Shown here: positions 8,960-18,120 of the stretch, one piece after another
How positions within the stretch are numbered: position 1 is the stretch's first letter
Layout: every line of letters begins with the position of its first letter
Assembly (NCBI GenBank): GCA_016201865.1
Contig: JACQCA010000010.1
Location: 1-64,000, forward strand
DNA length: 64,000 nt
Source: Nitrospirota bacterium
GTDB lineage: Bacteria > Nitrospirota > Nitrospiria > JACQBZ01
Direction: 5' to 3'
The notes under the pieces: generated by a model
Databases searched by the model: none
What the model saw: the letters and a program-made list of their open reading frames with translations, nothing else
What the model was told of the DNA's origin: nothing
Made by a program: the position numbers and the translations under genes

Positions 8960-8988
8960 GTGTTCCTCGCACACGCGAGGATGAACGA
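8960..8988 (+). repeat. Solitary type I-E CRISPR-repeat-like sequence (copy 2)
   Basis: GTGTTCCTCGCACACGCGAGGATGAACGA; stem CCTCGC/GCGAGG retains pairing. Confidence 0.5.
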
Positions 8989-9063
8989 AACTGACATGGG
9001 GCTAGGTCTTTACTTTGGCATTTGTAATGGTAGTTCCGGGCGCACCAAGCGCAATTCCCGGCC

Positions 9064-9086
9064 GGCTCCGCTCCGGCCTCGCGCGC
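9064..9086 (+). repeat. GC-rich imperfect direct repeat, copy A
   Basis: GGCTCCGCTCCGGCCTCGCGCGC; matches 9945-9967 at 21/23. Confidence 0.5.
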
Positions 9087-9246
9087 GGGCGGGAAAGTTG
9101 ATTCCCTTCGCGCAGGATCTTCCGAAAGATGAGAATAAGATCTTGCGATTCCAGGTGGCATAGTCGATCCTTGGCAGGGCATTTAGGGGTGAGTTTGTTT
9201 GAGATTCACAGGGAAGGCCAATTGCGGTATCTCAAGGAAGACGTAT

Positions 9247-9945
9247 ATGGATTATAATATGTTCATCTCAGCGGTAGTAACCCTGGCGTCGGCATTTTTG
9301 GGTGCATGGAGTGCATTCAAGCTGGAAGATAGGGCACGCAAGCGCAAAAAGCAAGAAGATAACATTGCGGCTGGTAACCGTGCAATCTTCATGTTGACAC
9401 GCATGTTCAATGAGCTCGGCAATATTCAACAACAAGTAATCGACCCTGTGAGGAAACGCGAGGCGAAATCTATAACTATGCTCCCGCTTTTAACACAAAA
9501 TTACGATGATCTGAGATTTGAGGTCAACAATCTAACTTTTCTTCTCGAGACCGAATATCGTCAGATTCTTATGCAGTTGTTAATCGAAGAAAGCCGATTT
9601 CATGCGGCGATACAATTGCTTAACGAAAGATCAAAGCTCCATCTTCGAGAGGTGCAGCCATTGCTTAAAAGAGCGGGTATAGTAGAAGGCGTTGAATATT
9701 CAAAAGAGCAAATTGAAGCAGCTTTGGGTCCCTATACTTTTCCGCAGATTCTGCGCTCTACCGAGCAGGTTATATCGCACATTGATCAAACAGTGGATTC
9801 CCTTCTGGAAATGGGTGAGCGTCTGAATGGTGCATTAAAAAGTCTTTTCCCGGATTCTAAATTTATCCGTTTTAAGCCAACCAATAAATCTGCAACTCCA
9901 AAGCTCAGAGCCGGGCAGAGCGGGGGCAGACCTGGGGAAATTTAG
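9247..9945 (+). CDS. Hypothetical membrane-anchored coiled-coil protein
   Basis: N-terminal TM MDYNMFISAVVTLASAFLGAWSAFKLEDRARKRKKQ followed by helical region. Confidence 0.55.
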   Translation: MDYNMFISAVVTLASAFLGAWSAFKLEDRARKRKKQEDNIAAGNRAIFMLTRMFNELGNIQQQVIDPVRKREAKSITMLPLLTQNYDDLRFEVNNLTFLLETEYRQILMQLLIEESRFHAAIQLLNERSKLHLREVQPLLKRAGIVEGVEYSKEQIEAALGPYTFPQILRSTEQVISHIDQTVDSLLEMGERLNGALKSLFPDSKFIRFKPTNKSATPKLRAGQSGGRPGEI

Positions 9946-9967
9946 GCTCCGCGCCGGCCTCGTGCGC
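9945..9967 (+). repeat. GC-rich imperfect direct repeat, copy B
   Basis: GGCTCCGCGCCGGCCTCGTGCGC; matches 9064-9086. Confidence 0.5.
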
Positions 9968-10115
9968 TGGCCCCCCGGTTCGCGCGCAACCCGCCCGGAT
10001 CGAGATCCAGTGATTGCATTCTTGAAAGGTTTCCCCTAAAATATTGCCGAGATGATTGCCTATCCGAAGCAATTTCTCGCGAAGCAGGAAAAAGTGCAGA
10101 AATGGAGGTGTCAGC

Positions 10116-10313
10116 ATGAGCCAAGAGAAAAATGAGGTCCTTGAGCTTATCCGCAGGTTGCCGGACAACGTGACCACATCGGACATCATGGAAGAGATCT
10201 ATTTTAAGCAGCAGGTGGATAAAGGACTGCGGGATGTAGCCGAAGGTCGCGTGCTATCCCATAAGGAATTAAAGGAAAGAATGGCAAAATGGCGGAAATC
10301 CGCTGGTCGTTAA
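10116..10313 (+). CDS. Putative antitoxin of type II toxin-antitoxin module
   Basis: Small charged protein MSQEKNEVLELIRRLPDNVTTSDIMEEIYFKQQVDKGL..., overlapping a ParE/RelE-like toxin ORF. Confidence 0.75.
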   Translation: MSQEKNEVLELIRRLPDNVTTSDIMEEIYFKQQVDKGLRDVAEGRVLSHKELKERMAKWRKSAGR

Positions 10314-10603
10314 CTGCAGAGAACGACCTGCGGGGGATCGAGACGTTTATTGCGCAGGACTCGGCGCTCCACGCGGTTGACTTTATTGACCGGTTGGTGG
10401 GGGCTGCCGAAAAACTCTCGTCATCTCCAAAGCTGGGCCGTATCGTCCCGGAATATAATCGGGAAGATTTACGTGAAATCCTTTTCCGCAACTATCGGGT
10501 TGTTTATCAGTTTCACTCCAACAGTGTAACCGTTCTGAGAGTCGTCCATGGGGCTCGAGACTTGACAAACCTCTTGCGTCAAGAGCCATGGATCTTAGAA
10601 TAA
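10289..10603 (+). CDS. RelE/ParE family toxin
   Basis: IRWSLTAENDLRGIETFIAQDS...GRIVPEYNREDLREILFRNYRVVYQF...VLRVVHGARDL. Confidence 0.9.
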   Translation: MAEIRWSLTAENDLRGIETFIAQDSALHAVDFIDRLVGAAEKLSSSPKLGRIVPEYNREDLREILFRNYRVVYQFHSNSVTVLRVVHGARDLTNLLRQEPWILE

Positions 10604-10751
10604 CACCTGCCCACAGGATATAGAATCTTACTCCCATGCCATAATCCTTATCTCAGCGGGTCAACCGAGCGGGCGATGATGGCGATATGCCATTTGCACA
10701 CGGCGTCCCGCTCTGATAGAATGCGGCTTCATAATCATCTGGACTCATCCC

Positions 10752-11699
10752 ATGCGCGTCACGCTCCATATCCAAAAATACAATCCTGAAACCGATCATC
10801 ACCCGCACGAGGAGCCGTACCGTCTCGACGTCGGACGGGGCACGACGGTGCTCGAGGCGCTGATGCGCCTGAAGAATGAAACGGACGGGACGCTGACGTT
10901 TCGATATGCCTGTCGTAGCGCCATTTGCGGCTCCTGCGCGATGGAGATCAACGGGACCGAAAAGCTGGCCTGCAAGACACAGATCCGTCCCGAACTGGAA
11001 CGGCACGGCGAAGTCCGGGTCGGCCCGCTGAAGAATCTGCCGCTGATCAAGGACCTGGTGGTCGCGATGCAGCCTTTCTGGGAACAGGTCCGGTCGATCC
11101 GGCCGTGGCTCGATCCACTGCCGCATGAAGCGGTCGATCCGGTCGCGATGCGGGACGCCTATAAAGCCTTCAACAATGTCGAGGCCTGCATTATGTGCGG
11201 GGCCTGCGTCGCGGCCTGCACCGTTTACGAGGTTTCAAAAGGATTCGCCGGACCGGCCGCGCTGGCGAAGGCCTACCGGTTCGTGGCCGACCCGCGCGAG
11301 GCGGCCGTGACGGAACGGCTGGACCGATTGCAGGGAGACGGCGGGATCTGGGACTGCACACGGTGCAACTACTGCGTCGAGGTCTGCCCCAAGGATGTCA
11401 AACCGATGGAGGCGATCGTCCTTCTGCGGCGGGCCTCGATCCAGTCCGGTCTGACGCAGACATTGGGCTCACGGCATATCACCAGCTTCGTCGATATCAT
11501 ACGGCATGAGGGCCGGTTGAACGAAGGCCTCATGCCGATGAAAGTGATCGGGTTCCGCATCAAGGATTTTTTGCGCATTCTTCCGCTGGGAGTCCGGATG
11601 TTTTTAAGGGGAAAGGTTCCGTTTCCGTTTAAACTGAAACCGGCCATTCCGGGCATCAAGCAGGTTCGGGCGATTTTTGAAGCGCGCAAAAGAAAATAA
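10752..11699 (+). CDS. sdhB: Succinate dehydrogenase/fumarate reductase iron-sulfur subunit
   Basis: CRSAICGSCAMEING, CIMCGACVAACTVY, CTRCNYCVEVCPK. Confidence 0.95.
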   Translation: MRVTLHIQKYNPETDHHPHEEPYRLDVGRGTTVLEALMRLKNETDGTLTFRYACRSAICGSCAMEINGTEKLACKTQIRPELERHGEVRVGPLKNLPLIKDLVVAMQPFWEQVRSIRPWLDPLPHEAVDPVAMRDAYKAFNNVEACIMCGACVAACTVYEVSKGFAGPAALAKAYRFVADPREAAVTERLDRLQGDGGIWDCTRCNYCVEVCPKDVKPMEAIVLLRRASIQSGLTQTLGSRHITSFVDIIRHEGRLNEGLMPMKVIGFRIKDFLRILPLGVRMFLRGKVPFPFKLKPAIPGIKQVRAIFEARKRK

Positions 11700-11726
11700 G
11701 CGGCTTCCTGATACAAAGGAGACGAT

Positions 11727-12608
11727 GTGAAGTACGCCCTCTACACCGGCTGTGCCGCGAAAGGCGCCTGCCCGGAACTTTATCAATCCACGATGCATGT
11801 CACGAGCCGGCTCGGGATCGAGGTGGTCGAGATGCTGAATGCCGCCTGCTGCGGCGCCGGCGTGATCACCGAGGCCGACCCTGACCTGGCGCTGGCGATC
11901 AATGCACGGACCTTCGCCCAGGCCGAGGCGCTCGGCCTGAACATCATGACGATCTGCGGAACCTGCCAGGGCGTGATGGGCATGGCGAACCACCGGCTCA
12001 AAGCGGAAGAAGGCCTGCTCGACCGGATCAACGCGATGCTGGAGCCGGAGGGCGTGAAATACAACGGCCGCGTCGAGGTGAAACACCTCCTCTGGATCAT
12101 CGTCGGAGAAATCGGGATCGAGGCGCTGCAACGTCATGTGACCCGGCCGCTGGAAAACCTCCGCATCGCGCCGTTCTACGGCTGTTACATCCTCCGCCCG
12201 TCCAAATATCTCGGGTTCGACGATCCGGAGAATCCGGTCTCGCTTGAGAAGGTGATCTCGGCCCTGAGCGCCCATCCGGTCGATTACGAGGGAAAGACGA
12301 AATGCTGCGGGTTTCCCCTCGTGTTGGAGAAGGAGCCGATCGCGATCGGGATGGTCGGCGCAAACCTGAAAGAAGCGAAGGATGAGCTGGCTGACGCCCT
12401 CGTCACCCCCTGCCCGCTCTGCCACATGAACCTGGATATCTATCAGGAACGGGCCGAGAAAAAGATCGGCGAAAAACTGGCCCTTCCGATCTTCCATCTC
12501 CCCCAGTTGATCGGACTGGCGATGGGGTTCACGCCGAAGGAACTCGGTCTGTCACGCCATCTGGTCTCGACCGAAAAGGTGGTCGAGAAGATCCAGCTCA
12601 AGGTCTGA
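11727..12608 (+). CDS. HdrB-like CCG-domain protein (SdhE/heterodisulfide reductase subunit B family)
   Basis: CCGAGV and KTKCCGFPLVLEK...TPCPLCHMNLD. Confidence 0.9.
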   Translation: MKYALYTGCAAKGACPELYQSTMHVTSRLGIEVVEMLNAACCGAGVITEADPDLALAINARTFAQAEALGLNIMTICGTCQGVMGMANHRLKAEEGLLDRINAMLEPEGVKYNGRVEVKHLLWIIVGEIGIEALQRHVTRPLENLRIAPFYGCYILRPSKYLGFDDPENPVSLEKVISALSAHPVDYEGKTKCCGFPLVLEKEPIAIGMVGANLKEAKDELADALVTPCPLCHMNLDIYQERAEKKIGEKLALPIFHLPQLIGLAMGFTPKELGLSRHLVSTEKVVEKIQLKV

Positions 12609-12610
12609 CG

Positions 12611-12931
12611 ATGCAGATCTTCGATCTTCAAAAAAGCCGTAGCTTTTCGCACGACAAACTCAAGAAAACGAACCTGGCCGAAACCGAGCGGTTTTTTTGC
12701 GACCTGTACTGTCTTGAACCCGGACAGGAGCAAAAGCCGCATCGTCATGACGCCTCCGATAAAATCTATATCGTGCTGGAAGGCCGGGGATCGTTCCGCG
12801 TCGGCGCCGAGGAACGTGACCTGGGCCGGGATCAAGGCGTCCTCGCCCCGGCCGGACTCGAACATGGCGTACGAAACATCTCGAATGAACGATTGACCTT
12901 GCTCGTCTTCATGGCGCCCAAACCGTCATGA
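12611..12931 (+). CDS. Cupin domain protein
   Basis: PGQEQKPHRHDASDKIYIVLEGRGSFRVGAEE. Confidence 0.85.
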   Translation: MQIFDLQKSRSFSHDKLKKTNLAETERFFCDLYCLEPGQEQKPHRHDASDKIYIVLEGRGSFRVGAEERDLGRDQGVLAPAGLEHGVRNISNERLTLLVFMAPKPS

Positions 12932-14100
12932 CCGAGCCCCGACCCGACAGCGTAGTGATTCATTATCATGAGATCGCCCTCAAGGGCGACAACCGGCCGA
13001 TGTTCGTCCGACGGCTGACGGACAATCTTCGAAAAACCGTTTCCGGTCTGGGCAAGATCCGGATTCTGACCCCGCGCGGACGGATTCTTTTATATTTAGA
13101 TGACGAAACGCCGGGGCCGATCTTAAACGAGCGGTTATGCGGGGTTTTCGGCATCGCCAATTTTTCACCCGCCTACCGCTGTTCCACAGAACCGGAAGCG
13201 ATCGAAGCTTTGGTCGACCGGCTTCTCGACTCAAAAACGTTTAAAACGTTTCGGATCTCGGCCCGGCGCGGCGATAAAACCTATCCCCTCACCTCGATGG
13301 AGTTGAATGTCCGGCTGGGCCGGCACGTTCAGGAGAAGACAATGGCCCGCGTCGATCTGGAAAACCCGGGAGTCACAATCCATGTCGAGTTGCTTCAGCG
13401 CGAGGCGCTGGTTTATTTTGAAAAGCTCGCCGGCCCGGGCGGTCTGCCCGTGGGCGTGAGCGGTCACGTGTTGAGCCTGATCTCGGGCGGGATCGATTCG
13501 CCCGTCGCTTCCTATCTCATGATGAAGCGGGGATGCACGGTCGGCTTCGTCCATTTTCACGGCTATCCTCATTTAACCAAGGCTTCCTTGGAGAAGGCGG
13601 AGGAACTGGTTCAACACCTCACCCGCCATCAGTTTCGGTCGCACCTCTATGCGGTGGCGTTCGGCGAGGTCCAGAGGCTCATCGTCCTGAGCGTTCCACC
13701 GCCCCTTCGCGTGGTTTTATACCGGCGATTTATGCACCGAATCGCCGAAGAGATCGCCCATCGGGAACGGGCCAGTGCCCTCATCACGGGCGAGAATTTG
13801 GGACAGGTCGCGTCACAGACGCTGGAGAACCTGACCGTGATTCAAGAGGCGGCCCGTCTTCCGGTTCTCCGTCCGCTCATCGGTTTCGATAAAGAAGAGA
13901 TCATTGATCGGGCTAAAACGATCGGGACGTATCCCGTCTCGATTCAGCCGGACCAGGACTGTTGCCGCCTCTTCATCCCGCCGCACCCGTCCGTCGCGGC
14001 GCGTCTCGACGACGTTTTGAAGGCCGAATCGAAGCTCGATGTCCACGGACTGGTCAAGATGGGGCTTGAGACGGTCGAGATGAGGGAGTTTCATGTCTGA
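12928..14100 (+). CDS. thiI: tRNA 4-thiouridine sulfurtransferase ThiI
   Basis: THUMP domain, SGGIDSPVASYLMMKRG PP-loop, ITGENLGQVASQTLENL. Confidence 0.95.
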   Translation: MTEPRPDSVVIHYHEIALKGDNRPMFVRRLTDNLRKTVSGLGKIRILTPRGRILLYLDDETPGPILNERLCGVFGIANFSPAYRCSTEPEAIEALVDRLLDSKTFKTFRISARRGDKTYPLTSMELNVRLGRHVQEKTMARVDLENPGVTIHVELLQREALVYFEKLAGPGGLPVGVSGHVLSLISGGIDSPVASYLMMKRGCTVGFVHFHGYPHLTKASLEKAEELVQHLTRHQFRSHLYAVAFGEVQRLIVLSVPPPLRVVLYRRFMHRIAEEIAHRERASALITGENLGQVASQTLENLTVIQEAARLPVLRPLIGFDKEEIIDRAKTIGTYPVSIQPDQDCCRLFIPPHPSVAARLDDVLKAESKLDVHGLVKMGLETVEMREFHV

Positions 14101-14515
14101 ACCGGATTCGACGGTTGACGTGGCGGCGGCCGTGATCGTTCAGGACAGTCGTTGCCTGATAACGCAGCGGTTACAATCGACCCATCTGGGCGGTCTCTGG
14201 GAATTTCCGGGCGGCAAACGCCATCCAGACGAATCCCTTCCGGATTGTCTGCGTCGTGAGTTGAAAGAAGAACTGGATCTCACCGTGGAGGTCGGGGAAG
14301 AAATGAAGGTCATCCAACATGCCTACCCGGATCGGACCGTTCGTCTCCATTTCTACCGCTGCAGGATTCTGGGCGGGAGGCCGAGGACCCTCGGCAACCA
14401 GGCCTATCGCTGGGTGTCGCCGGCCGATCTGTCGCGGTTCCCGTTTCCCGATGCCGATCAACTCCTCATTCGGGACCTCCAGGATCAGCCCGGCGCGGGT
14501 GATTGGAGGATATGA
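14093..14515 (+). CDS. NUDIX hydrolase (MutT-like)
   Basis: GLWEFPGGKRHPDESLPDCLRRELKEELDL Nudix box. Confidence 0.93.
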   Translation: MSEPDSTVDVAAAVIVQDSRCLITQRLQSTHLGGLWEFPGGKRHPDESLPDCLRRELKEELDLTVEVGEEMKVIQHAYPDRTVRLHFYRCRILGGRPRTLGNQAYRWVSPADLSRFPFPDADQLLIRDLQDQPGAGDWRI

Positions 14516-15342
14516 ATCAAGCGGGTCAGCCGGTGGGCTCGTTCTCTATCGTTCAACTGGCCGTAGGCATAGACCAGATTGCGCAGCATTCGGGTCAGGA
14601 TGTCTCGGACCGTGGCGGGCGCGAAATGACCGGGGTGGACCTCGTATCCGGAATTGAGAAGGAACTGAATGCATTCATCGCGCGACAAGGTCCGTCCACG
14701 GTTGAAGGCATCCAGAAACAGGCAACAATCCGCGTCTTCGTACTTCAACATGAAGTGACCGGGAAGCCCGACCCCCGTGATCGGCAAGCCCAACCGTTTT
14801 GCGATTAAAAGATAGACCGCGGACAGGCTGATCGGGATGCCGGCGCGGCGTTCCAGAACGCGGTTGAGGTAGTTGTTGTCGGGATCGTAATAATTTTGGG
14901 TGTTGCCGTGAAATCCCAGTTCCAGGAAAAGGTGGTTGTTGATCTGCCGGATGACTTCTGCGGGACGGTTCTTTCGCACGCGGTCGGATATCGGATCCGC
15001 GAGCCGATCCAGCTCCCGGCGGCAGTTTGAAACGCCGAGCTCCGGATAACGGAACTGGGCGATCAGCAGGACGCCCTCTTCCAGGTCCGGATCCGCATCG
15101 TCGCGGCTGGCGTAGTCCCGAAAACGGCTTTCAAGATCGTTCTGGCGGATCTCTTCCACAACGGTTTGAAGATGGCGGCGAATAAGCGGATCGGCCGCTT
15201 TTTGGGCCCGTTCGAGCGAGGGGACGGCTTCGGGTCCGATATCGATCAAGGTCTGTCGGACGAGGTCGACTGTTTTCTCGTCGCGATCCGATAGCAGGGT
15301 GCAGATGGCTTTGAGTTGGTGGTCCAAGGTCGGATTCATCAC
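14485..15342 (-). CDS. SirB1-type transglutaminase-like/TPR protein
   Basis: YYDPDNNYLNRVLERRAGIPISLSAVYLLIAKRLGLPITGVGLPGHFMLKY. Confidence 0.88.
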   Translation of the reverse strand: MMNPTLDHQLKAICTLLSDRDEKTVDLVRQTLIDIGPEAVPSLERAQKAADPLIRRHLQTVVEEIRQNDLESRFRDYASRDDADPDLEEGVLLIAQFRYPELGVSNCRRELDRLADPISDRVRKNRPAEVIRQINNHLFLELGFHGNTQNYYDPDNNYLNRVLERRAGIPISLSAVYLLIAKRLGLPITGVGLPGHFMLKYEDADCCLFLDAFNRGRTLSRDECIQFLLNSGYEVHPGHFAPATVRDILTRMLRNLVYAYGQLNDRERAHRLTRLIHILQSPAPG

Positions 15343-15430
15343 GCCACTACTATATCAAAAATCCCGTCTCCGTGCAACCTTGACATTTGGGTTTCTGTGA
15401 TCTAAGATGAGCGCCGTTGAAGGAGTCGTG

Positions 15431-15820
15431 ATGAAACGCCCGTTGGCCGTCATGATGAACCGAACGATCCGGACAATTTCGGCGGGGGCGACCCTCTTGG
15501 ATGCGGCCCGGACGATGCGGGAGGTTCGTGTGGGCGCCCTGATGGTTGCAGAAGACGATCGACTCGTCGGGGTCGTCAGTGAAACGGACCTGGTCCGACG
15601 GGGAATGGCCGAGGGCCGGGACCTCCAGCGGGAAAAGGTCACGGCGATCATGAGCAGCCCGATCATCACGATCGAGATCGACCGCCCTGCCAGCGACGCC
15701 AGCGACCGGATGAGCGAGAAGGGCATCCGACACCTGGCCGTGACGGACGGCGGAAAGATCGTGGGCGTCATCTCGGTGCGGGATCTCCTCCGCTATTATA
15801 AGAACTGGGGGGCGTTTTAA
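15431..15820 (+). CDS. CBS domain pair protein
   Basis: Two CBS motifs; promoter TTGACA-N17-TAAGAT (15380-15408) supports ATG 15431 rather than 15407. Confidence 0.9.
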   Translation: MKRPLAVMMNRTIRTISAGATLLDAARTMREVRVGALMVAEDDRLVGVVSETDLVRRGMAEGRDLQREKVTAIMSSPIITIEIDRPASDASDRMSEKGIRHLAVTDGGKIVGVISVRDLLRYYKNWGAF

Positions 15821-15858
15821 GCCGTTCCGAAAATCCCGCTCGGCTCGAGCGATCATCC

Positions 15859-16317
15859 ATGCCTCCCAAGACACCCATCCTCCCATCGTTTCGCGGGCTC
15901 CGGCATCTGGCCTTGCGCGTCACGGACATGGCGAAGGCCCGCCGTTTTTATGAGGGGCTTTTGGGGATGACCGTCGCATGGGAGCCGGACGGCGACAACG
16001 TTTACCTCACCAGCGGATGCGACAATCTGGCGCTGCATTCTATGTCCCGGGACGAGCGGGCCTCGTTCGCGCCCGGCCGGGGGCAGGCCATGGACCATTT
16101 CGGTTTTATCGTGGAAAGCGAGGAGGCGGTTCGGGTTTTTGCGCGGCGGATGGAGGGGGCGGACGTCCGGATCGTCAAACCGTTTAAGCGGCACCGTGAC
16201 GGGAGCAGTTCGTTTTATATGGCCGATCCGGACGGCAACGTGATCCAGATCCTCTTTGAACCTCACATCAGTCCGATGGAGCTCCAAAAACCGGAATCAG
16301 CCGCGTCGGACGTGTAG
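15859..16317 (+). CDS. VOC (glyoxalase/bleomycin resistance) family protein
   Basis: [24 protein letters not shown]...[17 protein letters not shown]. Confidence 0.92.
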   Translation: MPPKTPILPSFRGLRHLALRVTDMAKARRFYEGLLGMTVAWEPDGDNVYLTSGCDNLALHSMSRDERASFAPGRGQAMDHFGFIVESEEAVRVFARRMEGADVRIVKPFKRHRDGSSSFYMADPDGNVIQILFEPHISPMELQKPESAASDV

Positions 16318-17232
16318 CAGCTCCTTGGGAAGTTGAAACTCCACGTTCTCATCTACGATCGTCCATTCTTCGAGTTGATCGGCGCCAAGCATTTTTAGAT
16401 AGTTCACCACGTCATGCACCAAGACTTCCGGCGCCGATGCCCCGGCCGTGATTCCCACGGTCTGAACTCCCTCCAGCCATGCCGCTTGGATGTCCCGGAA
16501 CGATTCGATGAGATACGCCCGAACTCCTCGCTGTTCGCCCAACTCTTTTAACCGGTTCGAGTTGGAGCTGTTCGGTGCGCCCAGCACCAGCAACAGATCC
16601 ACGGCGGAGGCCATCTCTTTCACGGCGTTCTGGCGGTTCTGCGTGGCGTAGCAGATGTCTTCCTGCCTCGGTCCTTTGATCTTCGGGAAACGTTGATGCA
16701 GCGCATCCATGATTTCCTTGCATTCATCCATGCTGAGCGTTGTCTGCGTGACGTAAGACAGGCGATCGGGATCTTCGACCGTCAGGTTCTTCACGTCCTT
16801 CACCGAGCTGACCAGGTGAAACTTGTCCGGGATCTGGCCCAACGTCCCGATCACTTCGGGATGGCCGGCGTGTCCGATGAGGATGAGTTCGTAACCCTGC
16901 CGATGGTCTCGGTCGACCTCCTGATGGACCTTGAGCACCAGCGGACAGGTGGCGTCAATCGCCTTCAGCTTCCGTTTCCGCGCCTCGGTCCAGACCGATT
17001 TTGGCACGCCGTGCGCGCTGAAGATCACGGGCACGCCGTCCGGGACGTCGTTCAGCTCTTCCACAAAAACGGCGCCTTTGGCCCGGAGCGTCTCGACCAC
17101 GTGACGATTGTGGACGATCTCATGCCGTACATAAACCGGCGGGCCGTAGACCTTCAAGGCCATCTCGACGATATCAATGGCGCGGTCCACGCCGGCACAA
17201 AATCCCCTGGGTTTTGCGAGGAGAATCTTCAT
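16297..17232 (-). CDS. ispH: 4-hydroxy-3-methylbut-2-enyl diphosphate reductase
   Basis: [39 protein letters not shown]. Confidence 0.96.
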   Translation of the reverse strand: MKILLAKPRGFCAGVDRAIDIVEMALKVYGPPVYVRHEIVHNRHVVETLRAKGAVFVEELNDVPDGVPVIFSAHGVPKSVWTEARKRKLKAIDATCPLVLKVHQEVDRDHRQGYELILIGHAGHPEVIGTLGQIPDKFHLVSSVKDVKNLTVEDPDRLSYVTQTTLSMDECKEIMDALHQRFPKIKGPRQEDICYATQNRQNAVKEMASAVDLLLVLGAPNSSNSNRLKELGEQRGVRAYLIESFRDIQAAWLEGVQTVGITAGASAPEVLVHDVVNYLKMLGADQLEEWTIVDENVEFQLPKELLHVRRG

Positions 17233-17436
17233 GGGATGATATTGTCGTTGATTTGCTTCCGTCAAGTCAACTATGAACGGCCATGCATCCCGGCAGACCG
17301 TGTCTGAATCGCTGTTCAGAAGTATCGAGCCTGAGGGTCGCCTTAACGCGTTAATATCCGGGTACGCATCCTGCATTCTCCCTCGGCAGAGGCCGACACA
17401 ATGTTAAACAAAATGTTAAACAATAGGAGGGTTGCC

Positions 17437-17700
17437 ATGGATGAGAAAAATGGTAAGAAGACGGCCCGGCCGGTGCGACATGTTTTTACAGTGGTGGATC
17501 GAAACGGGAAGAGTTTCTGGATCCGGATCGGCGCGGCCTTCGGAAATTACGACGGAAGCGAGACGGTGCTTTTAGACGCGCTGCCGCTCAACGGAAAGAT
17601 GCAGATCCGCAGCCCGATCGCCAAGGAATCGGCGCCGAAGGCAAAGGTCGGCGTTCAGGCAACGGCCGTCAATGACACAGCGGACGACGACGGGGATTGA
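17437..17700 (+). CDS. Conserved hypothetical protein
   Basis: Good RBS (AGGAGG) and compact ORF. Confidence 0.6.
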   Translation: MDEKNGKKTARPVRHVFTVVDRNGKSFWIRIGAAFGNYDGSETVLLDALPLNGKMQIRSPIAKESAPKAKVGVQATAVNDTADDDGD

Positions 17701-17707
17701 TGATTGC

Positions 17708-17737
17708 TGTAGGGGCACGGCGCGCCGTGCCCCTACA
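17708..17737. repeat. 30-bp perfect palindrome (REP/MITE-like)
   Basis: TGTAGGGGCACGGCG|CGCCGTGCCCCTACA, exact reverse complement halves. Confidence 0.85.
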
Positions 17738-17859
17738 AACAACGAACAATCTGATTTCATGTTTCAGTTATCGTCTGTGGAGGTTGATTCTTTGAGGTCG
17801 CAAATTGCGATCTCAAAAGCGTTTGTAGGCAACGGATGAAAGCATAAAAGGAAAGGCGC

Positions 17860-18120
17860 ATGGGAGTCATGGTTCCAAGTGAAATAATCGAGAAGAGGAT
17901 CTTGTTCATCCGAGGGCATAAGGCAATATTAGATAGAGACCTTGCGATCCTGTATGGGGTAACGACAGCTAATTTGAATAAGGCTGTGAGTCGGAATCTC
18001 GATCGGTTCCCGGAAGATTTCATGTTTCTGCTAACACAGGAAGAGTTCAAAAACTTGAAGTTCCATTTTGGAACATCAAGCTGGGGTGGAACTCGTAAGC
18101 GGCCACGGGCCTTCACTTGA
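17860..18120 (+). pseudogene. Truncated ORF6N-domain (KilA-N-like) protein
   Basis: IIEKRILFIRGHKAILDRDLAILYGVTTANLNKAVSRNLDRFPEDFMFLLTQEEFKNLKF...GGTRKRPRAFT* stops where the family normally continues. Confidence 0.7.

Noticed and set aside
8610-8988. A functional CRISPR array
   Set aside because: Only two degenerate copies, 350 bp apart, no regular spacer spacing and no cas genes in the window; kept only as a repeat-like finding.
8814-9182. 122-aa minus-strand ORF in accessory patch
   Set aside because: Covers the CRISPR-like repeat and duplicated segment, no RBS or domain evidence.
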